Below, in pieces: positions 44,874 through 55,400 of a stretch of 64,000 bases of DNA. The position numbers were made by a program, and so were the translations under genes. The stretch is taken from positions 2,051,001-2,115,000 of the forward strand of contig CP110972.1 in the NCBI GenBank assembly GCA_028869255.1. Reading direction: 5' to 3'. Every line of letters begins with the position of its first letter. The stretch's first letter is position 1. This stretch comes from Pseudomonas poae. GTDB taxonomy: Bacteria; Pseudomonadota; Gammaproteobacteria; Pseudomonadales; Pseudomonadaceae. Below the pieces are notes generated by a model. It made no database searches and was not told where the DNA came from. It saw nothing but the letters and a program-made list of their open reading frames with translations.

Positions 44874-47800
44874 TCAAGAGTGGGTAATGGCTAAAAATAG
44901 CTGGTCTTGAGGCGCGGTGATCAACACGTAGATGATTTTGCCCAACGGCTCGGCAGCCGCTTGTACATGCACCTTGAGCAAATCCTTTTGAGTGTATTTG
45001 CGTTGCTCGGGCAACTTCAAATGAGCGCGGGTGCAAAGCGCACCCGCGTCGGCGCTGGCGTAGTGAAAGTGCGCGTACCACAACACTTTCGGCGGTTTTG
45101 CAGCTTTGTCATAAACCGCGTACTCGGTAAAGAAATCGCCGCTGAGGGTTGGCCGCTGAGGGTCGGCTCGACTGGTCAGGTTGATATCGATTTGCTGATG
45201 GTCCCACAGGTATTGCAGGCCCTCCATGCTCGGTAATTGGCGCTTGTAGGCGTCGCCGCAGACTTGCTCGGCCCAGCGGGAAATGTCTCGTGCGTGCGCG
45301 CGATAGTCCTCGATCAGTTTGGCTGCCGTCTGTGAGCCTGGGCGGTGTTGCTGCAACGCATCCGCGATGGCTGCGAGTTCGTCGGCATGGTTGGTGAGCA
45401 GCGCACTCCAGTCGGCAGGGTTTACGTCTTCGCGGGTGAGTGGGCTGTCGAGCTTCAACAGTTGGCTGCGAACCCAGTGCTCGATGTCGGAGCGTTGCTG
45501 GACCAGACGGTTCCCTTGATCCCTGAGTGTCGGCAGCGACTCTTCCAGCAGTGGGGCAGGCCGTGTCTGCCGAGCGTCGGCGGGGTCGCTCCAACCGTCT
45601 TCATTCGCTTCATAGGAGGCGATGGTGTCGCCATTGGCGGCGTCCGTAATGATGATGTGGTCGTGGGCGTTCTCCCCTTCAGCCGGCTGTAAGTCACCAA
45701 TCAGGAACTCCTTTTTGCGGGTCTTGAATACGCGTTTTGTGGCTTTCTTGGCCTTCAGTGGTATTGGCCTTGGCAGTTTTACTTCGAGTTTTTCCTGCTT
45801 ACGCACGACGTCTTCCAATTCGCTTTCTGCCATGGCTCGTGCTTCGTGCAAACGCTGCAGAAGCTGGTCGGAATAGGGCGGCTTCATGCTGTCGGAGTGA
45901 ATATCCACAAGTGCGCTGATCGCCCCCTCATAGCGGCGATATTTGCTGATAAGTGTCTGGTATACCTCGCGTTGTTCCGTGAGGGAGTAGCCATCATTGC
46001 TACGAACCTCGATGTGGGTGCTCATTACTTTGTACAGGTCGGTTCTGTCCAGGTGTCCGAGGGCCTGGTCTTCCTGGGGCGACTGAGGTTCGATGCCCAT
46101 ATCAACACCGAGTATCAACAGGATTCTGGTGGCTTTGAGCTTTACGTTCGCGGCAAAGAACTTCGGCGGATCGATAGTGGCCAGCAGTGTGTCCCGCAGC
46201 GCCCGCCCGGCTTTGGAATAATTATTGAGCTGCTCAAGCACGGACGCCATGTCACTCGCAAAGGTCGTCTCCTCGTCCCAGGAATTGAACAGCTCCAGCG
46301 TATTGGCTTGGTATTCTGAGCTGGCGATGCTGTCAACCAGGGCCCCATCGGTTGGGTACACGCGCTTGATCAGGTCCTGCATGCGTTCGCCGTCACTGCT
46401 GAAGGAAAGGTCTCCAGTTCTGCTGCTTAGCATTTCGCGCATGAGATTCAGATCCTGCCAGATCAGTCGCAGGTGTTGTTCCCTGCCTGGCGTCTCCACT
46501 CCCGCGTTAGCCAAGTCTTTTAGCACTGTGCTGATATTCTGAATTAACTCGGTTGTCCTGGGCAGGCTATCTCGAAAGGTGTCCAGGAAACCCTTGAATT
46601 GAATGGATGCATTTTGTCGTCGAAGTTTTGCCTGCGCGTGCCACTTTGTTAGAAACGGCCGGTTGGTTTCGGTGGCGTTTTGGAGCAGCTTCCATGATTC
46701 GTGAAGTTTTTTGTATTCCGTCTCCATCGTCTTGCTGGCGTCCCTCAACCGCCCGTTCAATTGCTCGTGCGGTTGCGAGAACGCCGAGAACTCTGTCGTT
46801 AGCTCGCCGAGCCTGTTGGTAAGTCTGTCCCTCGTTTCTTGAAGTCTTTGCCTTGCAGCCTGTATGCGTTTCGGGCCACCCCCTAGCATTTTTGGCCCTC
46901 GGTCAAGGATCCAGCGGCCTCGGCCAAGTGACTGGAGCTTTATCCCTGGCTGCTCCCGCCTATTCGGGTCGATGATGAACACCTCGCCGAAACCAGGGAC
47001 GATGTTCGCCGCAAACAACAGACCGCCGACGCTGGCGTACCACCGCGTACCTATTCTGTAGAGGCCTTCGTACAGACCGATGCTGATTGGCTCCGGCAAT
47101 GGGACAGGCCAGGGCACGCTGATCGCCCGCAGTTTTTCAAGGGCGACGCCCGCAGCCGAATCACCGCTGAAGGATCGATCAAAGTCGAGTGGGGTCTTAC
47201 CGTCCCCCGGCGGCTCTGATGCAACGCCCACGGCGCCACGCCTGATGGTCGGTGCATGGGTGAGGGGCGAGGAGGCTTTACGGCGCAGCGGTTCAAGTGC
47301 CAGCACGCGAGTGGTATCCGAGCTGGCGGCAGGCGCAATGTCGGTGTGTTGGCCCATGTGCAGCAGCAACATGCCAATATTCATTAACACGTCGACCCAG
47401 GCCAGCTCTCGAGCGATTGGGTCAGCGCTCTCCAAGGCCGGAATATCCTTTTTGAGGCTCATGGCCAGTTGCAGCATCCAGCCCACTATTGCGATGGGGC
47501 CCCGTGCCACAGTCAACACCGTATTGAACCCAATTTCCAGACCCTCCAGAATCAGCGCCCACCGGCTTTCGGTATTGGAGGTCGAGTCGGCTTCTGCCTG
47601 GTTCAGCAGCGTGCATACCTCGCTGCCATACAGGAATTGCATGAGCTTGCCGCTCTGCAAAAACTGCAGAAGTTCGTCAGCACTGCTGTCATCGACGCTC
47701 GCCAGCGTTGCCGGTTTGGGGACGGGGGGCAACATGTCGAACTCCGAGCCGATGCCGATCCGTACATAGTGCGGCTCCAGGAAGCCGCCATTGCTGTAGA

Positions 47801-49742
47801 TCCCCCGAGCGCCGTCTGATAACCATGCCAGGACGCTCTCCTGTAGCGCTCCTGGCGTGGCAATCATTGCCAGTAACGCATCGCGGGTTTCGAACTGAAT
47901 CAGTTGGGCCTGGTAGGAGGGGCGATAGAGCAGGTGCGGTCCCCTCTTGGTGTTGCGCGTCTCGATGATAAACATATTTTGTACAACATCAGCCGTGGCC
48001 CCGGGTTTGCGCTGAAAGGCCAGTGGGCGCATGACAATTTCATCGTCCTGCACCCAGCGTTGTGTCCGGACAGGGTTGAATACGGCTTTGATTAACTGCA
48101 GGCCACGAGCCGTAAAACCGTGCAAACCACGGATCCTGTACTCAGTTGCCTGGGTGGACAGCAACACGGGCTGTAACTGGGCGAACAGCTGCTGGCGCCG
48201 TTGCGCCTCCGGGCTCTCGCCCATCAAATGCGTGCGGATGTAGTCGGGGTAGGTTTTACCGATATCCACTGCCTGCACAATGTCCAACAGGTACTCCGGG
48301 GTCAGCCACGCTTCAAGGACCTCGCCGTTGCTGTGGCTTACCGTCATCGTCCCTTTGGGCTTGCCCGAGAGGTTTTTCAGGGCCAGGTCGATAAGGCCCA
48401 TATTGACGGATTCCACGAAGCCGCCACGCAGGTCGCCATAGGGCACCTTGAAGTTCACCTGCAGCTTGTCTGCGTCATAGGGTGAGGGCAGCGCCCCGTC
48501 AGCGCACATCTGCGAAAGTTCGGAACCTTGCGGCGCGTGCGCCTTCATGTAACCCAGGCACAATTGTTTATTCAGTGCTTTTTTCGCGAAGTCCTTGATG
48601 CTGTCCAGTCCGTTCAAGTAGCTGTCGCCGTTGGCCAGCTTCTTGGCGCTGGCCTCTTCCAGCAGGCACTGGCGATAGGCAAAACGGTCGGCAGGGGAGG
48701 CGTCCTTGAGCCAGTCCGGCAGGCCAGCTGCGATCACGCTCATGGCGCGGATAGGGGAAAGGGCGGCGTCAAACAACGGGGCTGGGTCGGTAATGTCGGC
48801 AAAGCGTTGTTCCAGTTGTGCCACGCTGCACCGCGCGGGCAGTGTGGTCTGGGCCAGATCCTCCAGTTGCTGGTTAAGTGCCAGCGCCGCCTGATTGTCA
48901 AAAATCGAGCCGTCAGGTTCGTACTGACGCCAGGTAATGGCATCGGCCAGGTAGTGCTGTTGCAGGCGCTCGCCCCAGGCCTTGCCGAAATCATCGAGGC
49001 TGGCATAGGGTTCGATTTCTCCCGAAAACCGGCACAGCCAGACCCGATTGGCAGCCGTTACCAGGATGTCGCACGCTTGCACGCTGACGGAATGACCCGC
49101 CCACGTCACCGTGCTTTCCAGGGTGTACGCGCGAACACCCTTGTCGGGCCACGGCAGGGCGAGGCGGGACTGGCGATCCGGGCAGTTTGTGAGAGCGGTG
49201 AGCCCGCGCAACTGCGCTTCATCAGTGTGCGAGTGGCGAATCGCAGTCTCCCGCAGATTGCTTTGCAGCAACCCCGACAACCACGACCAGTGGCTAATGG
49301 CAGGCGCGTCGGGCTGCCCCCAGAACTGCGCGAGTGCATCTTGAAAATCGATATACACCAACCATTGCAGCTCCCGTATGACCGCCTCGACAACGTTCAG
49401 GTCGTAGGGTTTGGCGACCGTTAGGGTATAGGTCAATCGTGTACCCGTGGCGTCACTTAAATAGCCGTCGAGATTATTTCGAGTCGATAGGTCAGGGTAG
49501 GTGCCATCGGCCAGGTACTGCAGCGCTACCTCCAGCAGTGGATAGAGCCCACGCCCACCGCTGTCGCGTGGAATGGCGAGGCGTAGTTGATCGACTGGAA
49601 GGGTCAGCGGCGGGTATTTTTCCAGCAAGCTGCTGCGAAGGCGTTGAGCAACCACCGAGCGCAGTGTCGGGCGCTCAGCGAACTGCGCGCGGACGGCCGA
49701 TTGTGCCGCGTTGCTAACGTGTGGAACGAGTGTGTGCGACAT
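44874..49742 (-). CDS. Giant toxin-like protein (DUF6543/dermonecrotic-toxin-domain-like)
   Basis: The 1622-residue product has no signal peptide. The N-terminal ~650 residues resemble the DUF6543/dermonecrotic toxin-like region of large Pseudomonas proteins (LTALTNCPDRQSRLALPWPD, FAYRQCLLEEASAKKLANGD followed by SYLNGLDSIKDFAKKAL). Two hydrophobic stretches follow at about 737-762 (FNTVLTVARGPIAIVGWMLQ) and 780-797. Residues about 925-1350 are helical, coiled-coil-rich and charged. The C-terminus (GDFFTEYAVYDK, LWYAHFHYASADAGALCTRA, HLKLPEQR) is a conserved ending of such proteins. No catalytic motif is recognisable. The gene stands alone, and its central part is visibly more A+T-rich than neighbouring genes. 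It could be a secreted or contact-delivered toxin. Confidence 0.7.
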   Translation of the reverse strand: MSHTLVPHVSNAAQSAVRAQFAERPTLRSVVAQRLRSSLLEKYPPLTLPVDQLRLAIPRDSGGRGLYPLLEVALQYLADGTYPDLSTRNNLDGYLSDATGTRLTYTLTVAKPYDLNVVEAVIRELQWLVYIDFQDALAQFWGQPDAPAISHWSWLSGLLQSNLRETAIRHSHTDEAQLRGLTALTNCPDRQSRLALPWPDKGVRAYTLESTVTWAGHSVSVQACDILVTAANRVWLCRFSGEIEPYASLDDFGKAWGERLQQHYLADAITWRQYEPDGSIFDNQAALALNQQLEDLAQTTLPARCSVAQLEQRFADITDPAPLFDAALSPIRAMSVIAAGLPDWLKDASPADRFAYRQCLLEEASAKKLANGDSYLNGLDSIKDFAKKALNKQLCLGYMKAHAPQGSELSQMCADGALPSPYDADKLQVNFKVPYGDLRGGFVESVNMGLIDLALKNLSGKPKGTMTVSHSNGEVLEAWLTPEYLLDIVQAVDIGKTYPDYIRTHLMGESPEAQRRQQLFAQLQPVLLSTQATEYRIRGLHGFTARGLQLIKAVFNPVRTQRWVQDDEIVMRPLAFQRKPGATADVVQNMFIIETRNTKRGPHLLYRPSYQAQLIQFETRDALLAMIATPGALQESVLAWLSDGARGIYSNGGFLEPHYVRIGIGSEFDMLPPVPKPATLASVDDSSADELLQFLQSGKLMQFLYGSEVCTLLNQAEADSTSNTESRWALILEGLEIGFNTVLTVARGPIAIVGWMLQLAMSLKKDIPALESADPIARELAWVDVLMNIGMLLLHMGQHTDIAPAASSDTTRVLALEPLRRKASSPLTHAPTIRRGAVGVASEPPGDGKTPLDFDRSFSGDSAAGVALEKLRAISVPWPVPLPEPISIGLYEGLYRIGTRWYASVGGLLFAANIVPGFGEVFIIDPNRREQPGIKLQSLGRGRWILDRGPKMLGGGPKRIQAARQRLQETRDRLTNRLGELTTEFSAFSQPHEQLNGRLRDASKTMETEYKKLHESWKLLQNATETNRPFLTKWHAQAKLRRQNASIQFKGFLDTFRDSLPRTTELIQNISTVLKDLANAGVETPGREQHLRLIWQDLNLMREMLSSRTGDLSFSSDGERMQDLIKRVYPTDGALVDSIASSEYQANTLELFNSWDEETTFASDMASVLEQLNNYSKAGRALRDTLLATIDPPKFFAANVKLKATRILLILGVDMGIEPQSPQEDQALGHLDRTDLYKVMSTHIEVRSNDGYSLTEQREVYQTLISKYRRYEGAISALVDIHSDSMKPPYSDQLLQRLHEARAMAESELEDVVRKQEKLEVKLPRPIPLKAKKATKRVFKTRKKEFLIGDLQPAEGENAHDHIIITDAANGDTIASYEANEDGWSDPADARQTRPAPLLEESLPTLRDQGNRLVQQRSDIEHWVRSQLLKLDSPLTREDVNPADWSALLTNHADELAAIADALQQHRPGSQTAAKLIEDYRAHARDISRWAEQVCGDAYKRQLPSMEGLQYLWDHQQIDINLTSRADPQRPTLSGDFFTEYAVYDKAAKPPKVLWYAHFHYASADAGALCTRAHLKLPEQRKYTQKDLLKVHVQAAAEPLGKIIYVLITAPQDQLFLAITHS

Positions 49743-49892
49743 GAATGCATGCCTCGGTATCGGGTGGGAGTGATACGCACGTTAGTGTTCGGGACACGGG
49801 AGCAGGTGGTAGCCCGTTAACTCGGGTATCCGTTTAGGCTGAAGTCACAAACTGGCCTATCATGAGCACTTTGAACCTGATGAAAGACTGTG

Positions 49893-50180
49893 ATGACTGA
49901 TAATTTGACGACCGTCCTTGCCACCAGCGACATGCTCGAAATCGACGGGCTGCACGCCTTCGAGTTTGAGCTCGATGACACGCAACTGCTGATCACTGCC
50001 ATGGACGGCCGTGCTGAAAAACGCTGGCACTTCAGCCTGGAACAGGTAAAGGCCGCGCGTTTCGATGACACACTGCACAGTTGGATACTTACCGGTGATT
50101 CGGGCGAGCACCGCCTGATCTGTATGAGCGCCTTCACCGGCAACAATAACAATGAGGATGAAGCGGATGATGATGCGTAA
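49893..50180 (+). CDS. DUF5629-like small acidic protein
   Basis: The ATG at 49893 (preceded by an in-frame GTG) gives 95 residues. The sequence begins with LATSDMLEIDGLHAFEFELD and contains ITAMDGRAEKRWHFSLEQV, which I associate with a small Pseudomonas family (DUF5629). It ends in an acidic tail, NNNNEDEADDDA. It overlaps the following lactonase gene by 14 bases, so the two are probably translated from one transcript. Function is unknown. Confidence 0.65.
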   Translation: MTDNLTTVLATSDMLEIDGLHAFEFELDDTQLLITAMDGRAEKRWHFSLEQVKAARFDDTLHSWILTGDSGEHRLICMSAFTGNNNNEDEADDDA

Positions 50181-51342
50181 ATTCTGGCCCCTGCTGATGG
50201 CCGGCAGTGTCGGCGCGATGTCGGTGCAAGCCGCACCGGCGGACACCTATGAACTGTTGGTCGGCAGCTACACCGCCGGCACCAGTGAAGGGATCTACCG
50301 CTTGCAGTTCGATAGCCGTACCGGGCAGTTCAGCGGTAAGCCGGTGCTGGCGGCCAAGGTGGCCAACCCATCGTGGCTGACAGTGTCCAAAGACCAGAAG
50401 CATCTGTTTGTGGTCAATGAGAACGGCCCGGGCCAGAAAGACCCGGTTGGCCGCGTGAGCAGCTACAGCATCGACCCGCAGAATCATCAGCTGACCCTGA
50501 TCAACCAGGTGCAGAGCCTGGGCAACGAGCCCACGCATTCCAGCGTGTCCGCAGACGGGCGTTACCTGTTAGTCGCCAACTATTCGGTCCTCGAAGACCC
50601 GGGCGGCAGCCTGGCGGTATTGCCGGTCGACGCCCAAGGCAAGCTCTCGGCGCCGGTGCAACTGAGCGGGCACCCAGCCAGCCGGGTCAACCCTGAGCGC
50701 CAGGCGTCCAACCATGTGCACTCGGTGGTGTCGTCGCCGGATGGCAAATACGTGTTTGTGCAGGACCTGGGTGCAGACCGGATTTTTGCCTACCACTATG
50801 ACCCCAAGGCCAACCAGGAACTGCCGCTGACCCCGGCGGAGCCTGCCTTTGTGCAATTGCCGCCGGGCAGCGGCCCGCGTCACCTGCTGTTCAGCGCTGA
50901 TGGCAAGCACGCCTGGCTGACCACGGAGATGAGCGCGCAGGTCGCGGTGTTCGACTACAAGGATGGCAAGCTGACCCAGACCCAACTTGTGGACTTTGCG
51001 GCCGGCCAGCCGGTGTCTGACAAGGCGGGAGCTGCGCTGCATGCGTCCAGCGATGGCAAATTCCTGTATGTGAGCAATCGCGGCACGGCCAACCAGCTGC
51101 TGGTGTTCGGCATCGACCCGGCCACTGCGCACCTCAAAGAGCTGCAACGTCGCTCCGTTGAAGGTGACCACCCCCGCGAGTTCAGCCTCGACCCGAGTGG
51201 CAAGTACCTGCTGATCGCCAACCAGAAAAGCAACGCGATTGTGGTAGTTGAGCGCGACCCCAAGACCGGCCTGCTGGGTAAAACCGTGCAGACATTGCCG
51301 ATCGATGCGCCCAGCGACCTCAAGTTTGTGCTGCGTCAATAA
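50167..51342 (+). CDS. Exported seven-bladed lactonase-family protein (6-phosphogluconolactonase-like fold)
   Basis: Several in-frame ATGs lie at 50152, 50158, 50167, 50170 and 50173; 50167 is preferred because GAGG at 50154-50157 is well spaced. The ~391-residue product has a signal peptide ending at VQAA. The lactonase propeller pattern then follows: VGSYTAGTSEGIYRLQFD, NPSWLTVSKDQKHLFVVNE, GNEPTHSSVSADGRYLLVANY, HVHSVVSSPDGKYVFVQDLG, GPRHLLFSADGKHAWLT, and DHPREFSLDPSGKYLLIANQ. The export signal argues against a role in cytosolic pentose-phosphate metabolism. A periplasmic sugar-lactone substrate is likely. Confidence 0.85.
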   Translation: MMMRKFWPLLMAGSVGAMSVQAAPADTYELLVGSYTAGTSEGIYRLQFDSRTGQFSGKPVLAAKVANPSWLTVSKDQKHLFVVNENGPGQKDPVGRVSSYSIDPQNHQLTLINQVQSLGNEPTHSSVSADGRYLLVANYSVLEDPGGSLAVLPVDAQGKLSAPVQLSGHPASRVNPERQASNHVHSVVSSPDGKYVFVQDLGADRIFAYHYDPKANQELPLTPAEPAFVQLPPGSGPRHLLFSADGKHAWLTTEMSAQVAVFDYKDGKLTQTQLVDFAAGQPVSDKAGAALHASSDGKFLYVSNRGTANQLLVFGIDPATAHLKELQRRSVEGDHPREFSLDPSGKYLLIANQKSNAIVVVERDPKTGLLGKTVQTLPIDAPSDLKFVLRQ

Positions 51343-51347
51343 GCCAC

Positions 51348-51368
51348 AGGCCCCGCAGTGCGGGGCCT
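51348..51368 (+). terminator. Hairpin terminator after the lactonase gene
   Basis: AGGCCCCGC and GCGGGGCCT pair perfectly around AGT, six bases after the lactonase stop. The following TGACCTTAAGTATTAATTG has only a poor T tract, so termination is likely but not certain. Confidence 0.65.
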
Positions 51369-51497
51369 GACCTTAAGTATTAATTGTATTAATAGCGGCT
51401 ACTGTTTCAAAGCATTTCTAAGGCTTGGCCCTCGGGCGTAAGTTTGGTTCCAAGGCCTTCCCGGCCACTCAACCAAACGAACACAAGGGTTACCGAC

Positions 51498-51677
51498 ATG
51501 AATTTGAATCTCTTCTCCATCATCGCCGCTTCCGCTGTTTCCGCCACCGTGGCCCTGCCTGCTGCCGCCAGCGTCGAAGTCAGCGGCAAAAAATCCAGCA
51601 CCAGCGCCTACACCCAGAAATACTTGCAACAAAGCGCCAACTTCTACGCCGCCCTGGACCACAAAACCCAGCAATGA
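51498..51677 (+). CDS. Small exported protein of unknown function (59 residues)
   Basis: The ATG at 51498 is chosen because it begins a signal peptide (MNLNLFSIIAASAVSATVAL, cleavage near PAAA). The mature peptide has about 36 residues and is rich in Ser, Lys, Gln and Tyr (SGKKSSTSAYTQKYLQQSAN). Conserved-looking repeated YTQKYL/FYAALDH aromatic spacing is the only feature. No family is recognised. A REP element begins 17 bp after the stop, in the gap before the convergent gst gene. Confidence 0.6.
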   Translation: MNLNLFSIIAASAVSATVALPAAASVEVSGKKSSTSAYTQKYLQQSANFYAALDHKTQQ

Positions 51678-51693
51678 GCCTGATCGAAGGTCA

Positions 51694-51860
51694 GTGGCGA
51701 GCGGGCTTGCCCGCGTTGGGCTGCGAAGCGGCTCCTATCAAGATGAATACAGGGTGTCGGTAAGCCTGCGGTGCCGGGTTGTAGGGGCGCTTCGCGCCCC
51801 AACGCGGGCAAGCCCGCTCGCCACAACAAGCCCGCTCGCCACGACAAGCCCGCTCGCCAC
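51694..51860. repeat. REP doublet with three tandem copies of one arm
   Basis: GTGGCGAGCGGGCTTGCCCG at 51694 faces its inverse complement ending at 51824. The right arm is then repeated as two further 18-bp units (51825-51842 and 51843-51860), each containing ACAAGCCCGCTCGCCAC. It fills the gap between the small exported protein and the convergent gst gene. The same expansion occurs at 58157-58323. Confidence 0.9.
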
Positions 51861-51866
51861 CGGGCG

Positions 51867-52463
51867 TTAGGTGGCCTTCGCCATCACTGCGATAAACAGC
51901 GGCGACTGCACGATCGTCTCAAGCCACTGCTGCAATCGGCTATACGGCGTGCCGGCAAACCAGTCCCGGTCCACGTGCGCGAATTGGCGCACGAACGGCG
52001 CCAGGGCCATGTCCGCCAGGCTCGGGTGATCGGCCAGTAAATACGCACGGCCCGCTAACAACTCCTCCAGTTTCTGCAAAAACACCTCGCCCTCGGCTCG
52101 ATAGTGTTCCATCGGCTGCTGTGGGTAGCGTTCGGCATACTTGTATCGATTCAAATGATGTTTGAACACCTGATCATTTTCGGCGATCAGTGCCGCCACC
52201 GCCGGGTCGCCGCCCAGCAGCCAATTATCCGGGTCATGCTGCGCCAGGGCCCAGCGCATGATGTCCAGGCTTTCATCGATCACCGCGCCATCCACGTTCA
52301 GCACCGGCACCGTGCCCTTGGGCGACAGCGCCAGCATCTCGGCCGGCTTGGCCTTGAGGCTCACCTCGACGATCCGCACCGCCACGCCTGCGTAGCGCAA
52401 GGCCAAACGCGCGCGCATCGCATACGGGCAGCGCCGAAACGAATACAGCAGCGTTTCGCTCAC
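51867..52463 (-). CDS. Glutathione S-transferase family protein (GrxB-like)
   Basis: The 198-residue product starts with GTG at 52463, overlapping the sbcC stop (GTGA). The N-terminal thioredoxin fold has YSFRRCPYAMRARLAL with Cys at about 12 (CPYA), then SPKGTVPVL with the cis-Pro and DESLDIMRW for glutathione binding. The C-terminal half is helical (LADHPSLADMALAPFVRQ). The CPYA site resembles glutaredoxin-2 types. It is cotranscribed with sbcDC, but a link to DNA repair is not implied. Confidence 0.85.
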   Translation of the reverse strand: MSETLLYSFRRCPYAMRARLALRYAGVAVRIVEVSLKAKPAEMLALSPKGTVPVLNVDGAVIDESLDIMRWALAQHDPDNWLLGGDPAVAALIAENDQVFKHHLNRYKYAERYPQQPMEHYRAEGEVFLQKLEELLAGRAYLLADHPSLADMALAPFVRQFAHVDRDWFAGTPYSRLQQWLETIVQSPLFIAVMAKAT

Positions 52464-55400
52464 TTGACCTCCAGGGTGCTCAGGCCGTTGCCTTGGCGCT
52501 TGACCTGGATCTGCACCGGGATGCGCTCATGCATTTCCTGCACGTGGGAAATCACCGCCACTTTGCGGCCCTGGGCCTGTAAGCCGTCCAGGGCATCCAT
52601 GGCCAATTGCAGCGATTCCGGGTCGAGGCTGCCGAAGCCTTCGTCAATAAACAGCGATTCGATTTTCAAGGTACTCGACGCCATCGACGCCAAGCCCAAC
52701 GCCAGCGCCAACGACACCAGGAACGTCTCGCCGCCCGACAACGAATGCACCGAGCGCAATTCGTCGCCCATTTCCGTGTCCAGCACCAACAGGCCCAACA
52801 TGCTGCCGCCGCGCTTGAGGCGATAGCGCCGCACGAGCTGGCGCAGTTGCACGTTGGCGTGGTGCACCAGCAGGTCGAGGTTGTAAGCCTGGGCGATCTT
52901 GCGGAAAGTGTCGCCGGTGGCCGAGCCGATCAGCGCGTTCAGGCGCGCCCAGCGCTGCCACTCGTCGTAGGCGTTGGCGATTTGCTCGGCCAAGGCACTG
53001 TTGGCGTCCTGGCGGCGCTGGTCTTCGGACTGGCGTGCGCGCAGTTCGGCGCAGTGTTTTTCGCCATCGGCCAATTGCTGATTAAGCGCGGCCAGGGTGC
53101 TGTCCAGTTCTTCGGCCTCCAGGTTGCCGTTGTGCAGGTTCTGGTGCTCGGCCAGAAGTCGTTCGCGCTCCTGCAGCAGCACCTTGGCTTGTTCGACGGC
53201 TTTTTCGCTGTGTTGCAGGTGTTGGCGCAATTCGTTGACTTGGTTGTCATCGAAGGCCAGCAAACGCGTGAGCCCGTCGTCGTCCAATTCCGGGTGCAAG
53301 GCGCGCCATTCGCTCAGGCGTTCGTTGAGGCTGTGCTGTTCGGCGCCCAATGCCTGTTGGCGTTCCTGCTGGGCCTTGAGGTCGGCGGCCAGTTGGATCA
53401 AGGCGTTGCGCAAGTCTTGCAGCTGTTGATTGGCGTCGGCCTCGCTCTGGCGTGAGTGCGCCACCGCGTGGTCCAGCTGCAGTTGCCAGTGTTCGGCACT
53501 GGCGTGCTCACCCAGCAGGGCGCTGAGCTTTTCCTCGGCGGCCTGTTGCTGTGTGGCCAGGTCAGTGACTTGCTGCTGCAGGGCTTGCAGTTGCTGCTGG
53601 CGATGCTGCTGATGGGTCTGTTCTTTCTCGATAGCCTGCTGGCGCTCTTGCTGCTCGGCCAGTTCATCGCGCTGATGGCCCAGCTGTTCCAGACGCTGGC
53701 TGACGTGTTGGTCCAGCTGCATAAAGGTCGCTGCCGGTTCACGGCGTAAGCCTTCAAGTGTCTCGGCGGGCAGCAGGCCGGAAAACGCCTGCAATTCTTC
53801 GTCGAGGCGTTCGCGGTCGTTGGACAGCTCGCGCTGCTGGTCCACCAGCAACTGACGGGCTTGTTGGCTCGCGTCCTGGGCGGCTTGCAGTTGCTGCTGC
53901 AAACGCCCGGCATTTTGTTGCAGGTTGAGCAGGGCGCCTTGGCGCTGTTCATCCTGGCCGATGCTTTGCGTCAGTTGGTTCAACTGCTGCGCCAGCCAGG
54001 CGCTGCGTTTTGCCGCCTCCTGATTGAACAGCGAGGCGGACAACGGGTGTGCTTGCAGGCTTGGTGCCAGGCCCTGTTGTTGCGTCGATAACAGCTCCTG
54101 CTGTTGCAGGAATTCTTTTTGCTGGGCGATCAACCCACCCACTTCGCCCCGCAGTTCGGTGAGTTTTTCCTTGAGCGTGTCGACGGCTTTCTGCGCCGCC
54201 GCTTCTTCGTTTTCATCATGCCGGCCGAGGCTTTGCAGCAGGGCTTCGGGCTGGTGGTACGGGTGTTCATGGCTGCCGCACACCGGGCACGGCTGATCAT
54301 CCTGCAATTGCTCGCGCAGCTCCTCGACACTGGCACTGCGCGCCAGGCGTTGGCGCTCCAGCAATTGTTTGGTCACCGTCAGGGTTTGCTCGGCCACCGT
54401 CAACTCGGCTTTGGTTTGCAGGCCAGTCTGGTTCAGCTGTTCGCGTTGTTGCTGCGCCTGCGCAAGTTTTTGCGTCAGCTTGGCCGCTTCTTGATCCAAC
54501 TGCTGCTGGCTGTCCCACAAGCGCGTGAGGTCTTCGAAGGCGCGTTGCTGCTTGCGATTGTCTTGCAGGAGGCTTGCAAGTAACTGGATTTGTTCGGCGA
54601 CAGCGTGCGGTTCGGCACCGGCTTCCTGGTACAGCAGGTCCAACGCTTCGCGTTGTTGGGTGAACTGTTCGGCGGCGCTGGTGGCGCGCTGTTCAAGCTG
54701 CGGCAGTTCGGCCTGGCCTTTGTTCAGGCGATTGCCGATCAGCATCAATTGTTGTAAACGGTCGCGGTAGGCAACCCAGGCATCGCTCAACGGCGCAAAC
54801 GCCGCACTGCGTTCAAGCTCGGCGGCCAGGCGTTGCAGGCGCCCAGCGACCTGGGCTTGCTTCTCCAGCAAACCATTGAGCAATGCCTGGCCGTCAGTGC
54901 AGGCGCTTTCCTGCTGCTGTTTGTCGTCGCTGCGCCTGGCCAGGTCTTTGGTCAGGTGGGCGAGGGTGCTTTGTTCTTCAAATGCCTGGCGCAGCAACGG
55001 CACCGCGTCAGCCTGCTGCTTCAGGGCTTCAGCCAAGGCCGCCTGGGCGGCGGCTTGCTGTTGTTGCGCCTGCTCCTGACGGGCCTGCAGCGCGGTTTGC
55101 TGCTCGAGGTGCTGCTGAATCTGTGCGGCGAGTGGGGTCAGCAACGTCCCGAGTTCAGCCTGGCGGGCGAACTGATGGCGTTGCGGCGCCAACTGGTCCA
55201 GGCGGCTCAGGTCCTGGCGTTGCGGGGCCTGGCTGTCCCAATCCGCCTGCGCCCGTTGCAGTTGCTCCGTAGCACTTTGCTGGCGCTCCTGCCATTCACG
55301 CAGTTCCTTGAGCCAGGTGTGCTGCAACTCCAACTGCTTGAGTTGGGCTTGCTGAGTCTTGAGCTGTAGCTGGGCCTCGGCCAGTTGTTGATCCAGTTCA

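Noticed and set aside
51694..51860. CRISPR array from repeated 18-bp units
   Set aside because: The units are directly adjacent without spacers and are copies of a REP arm.
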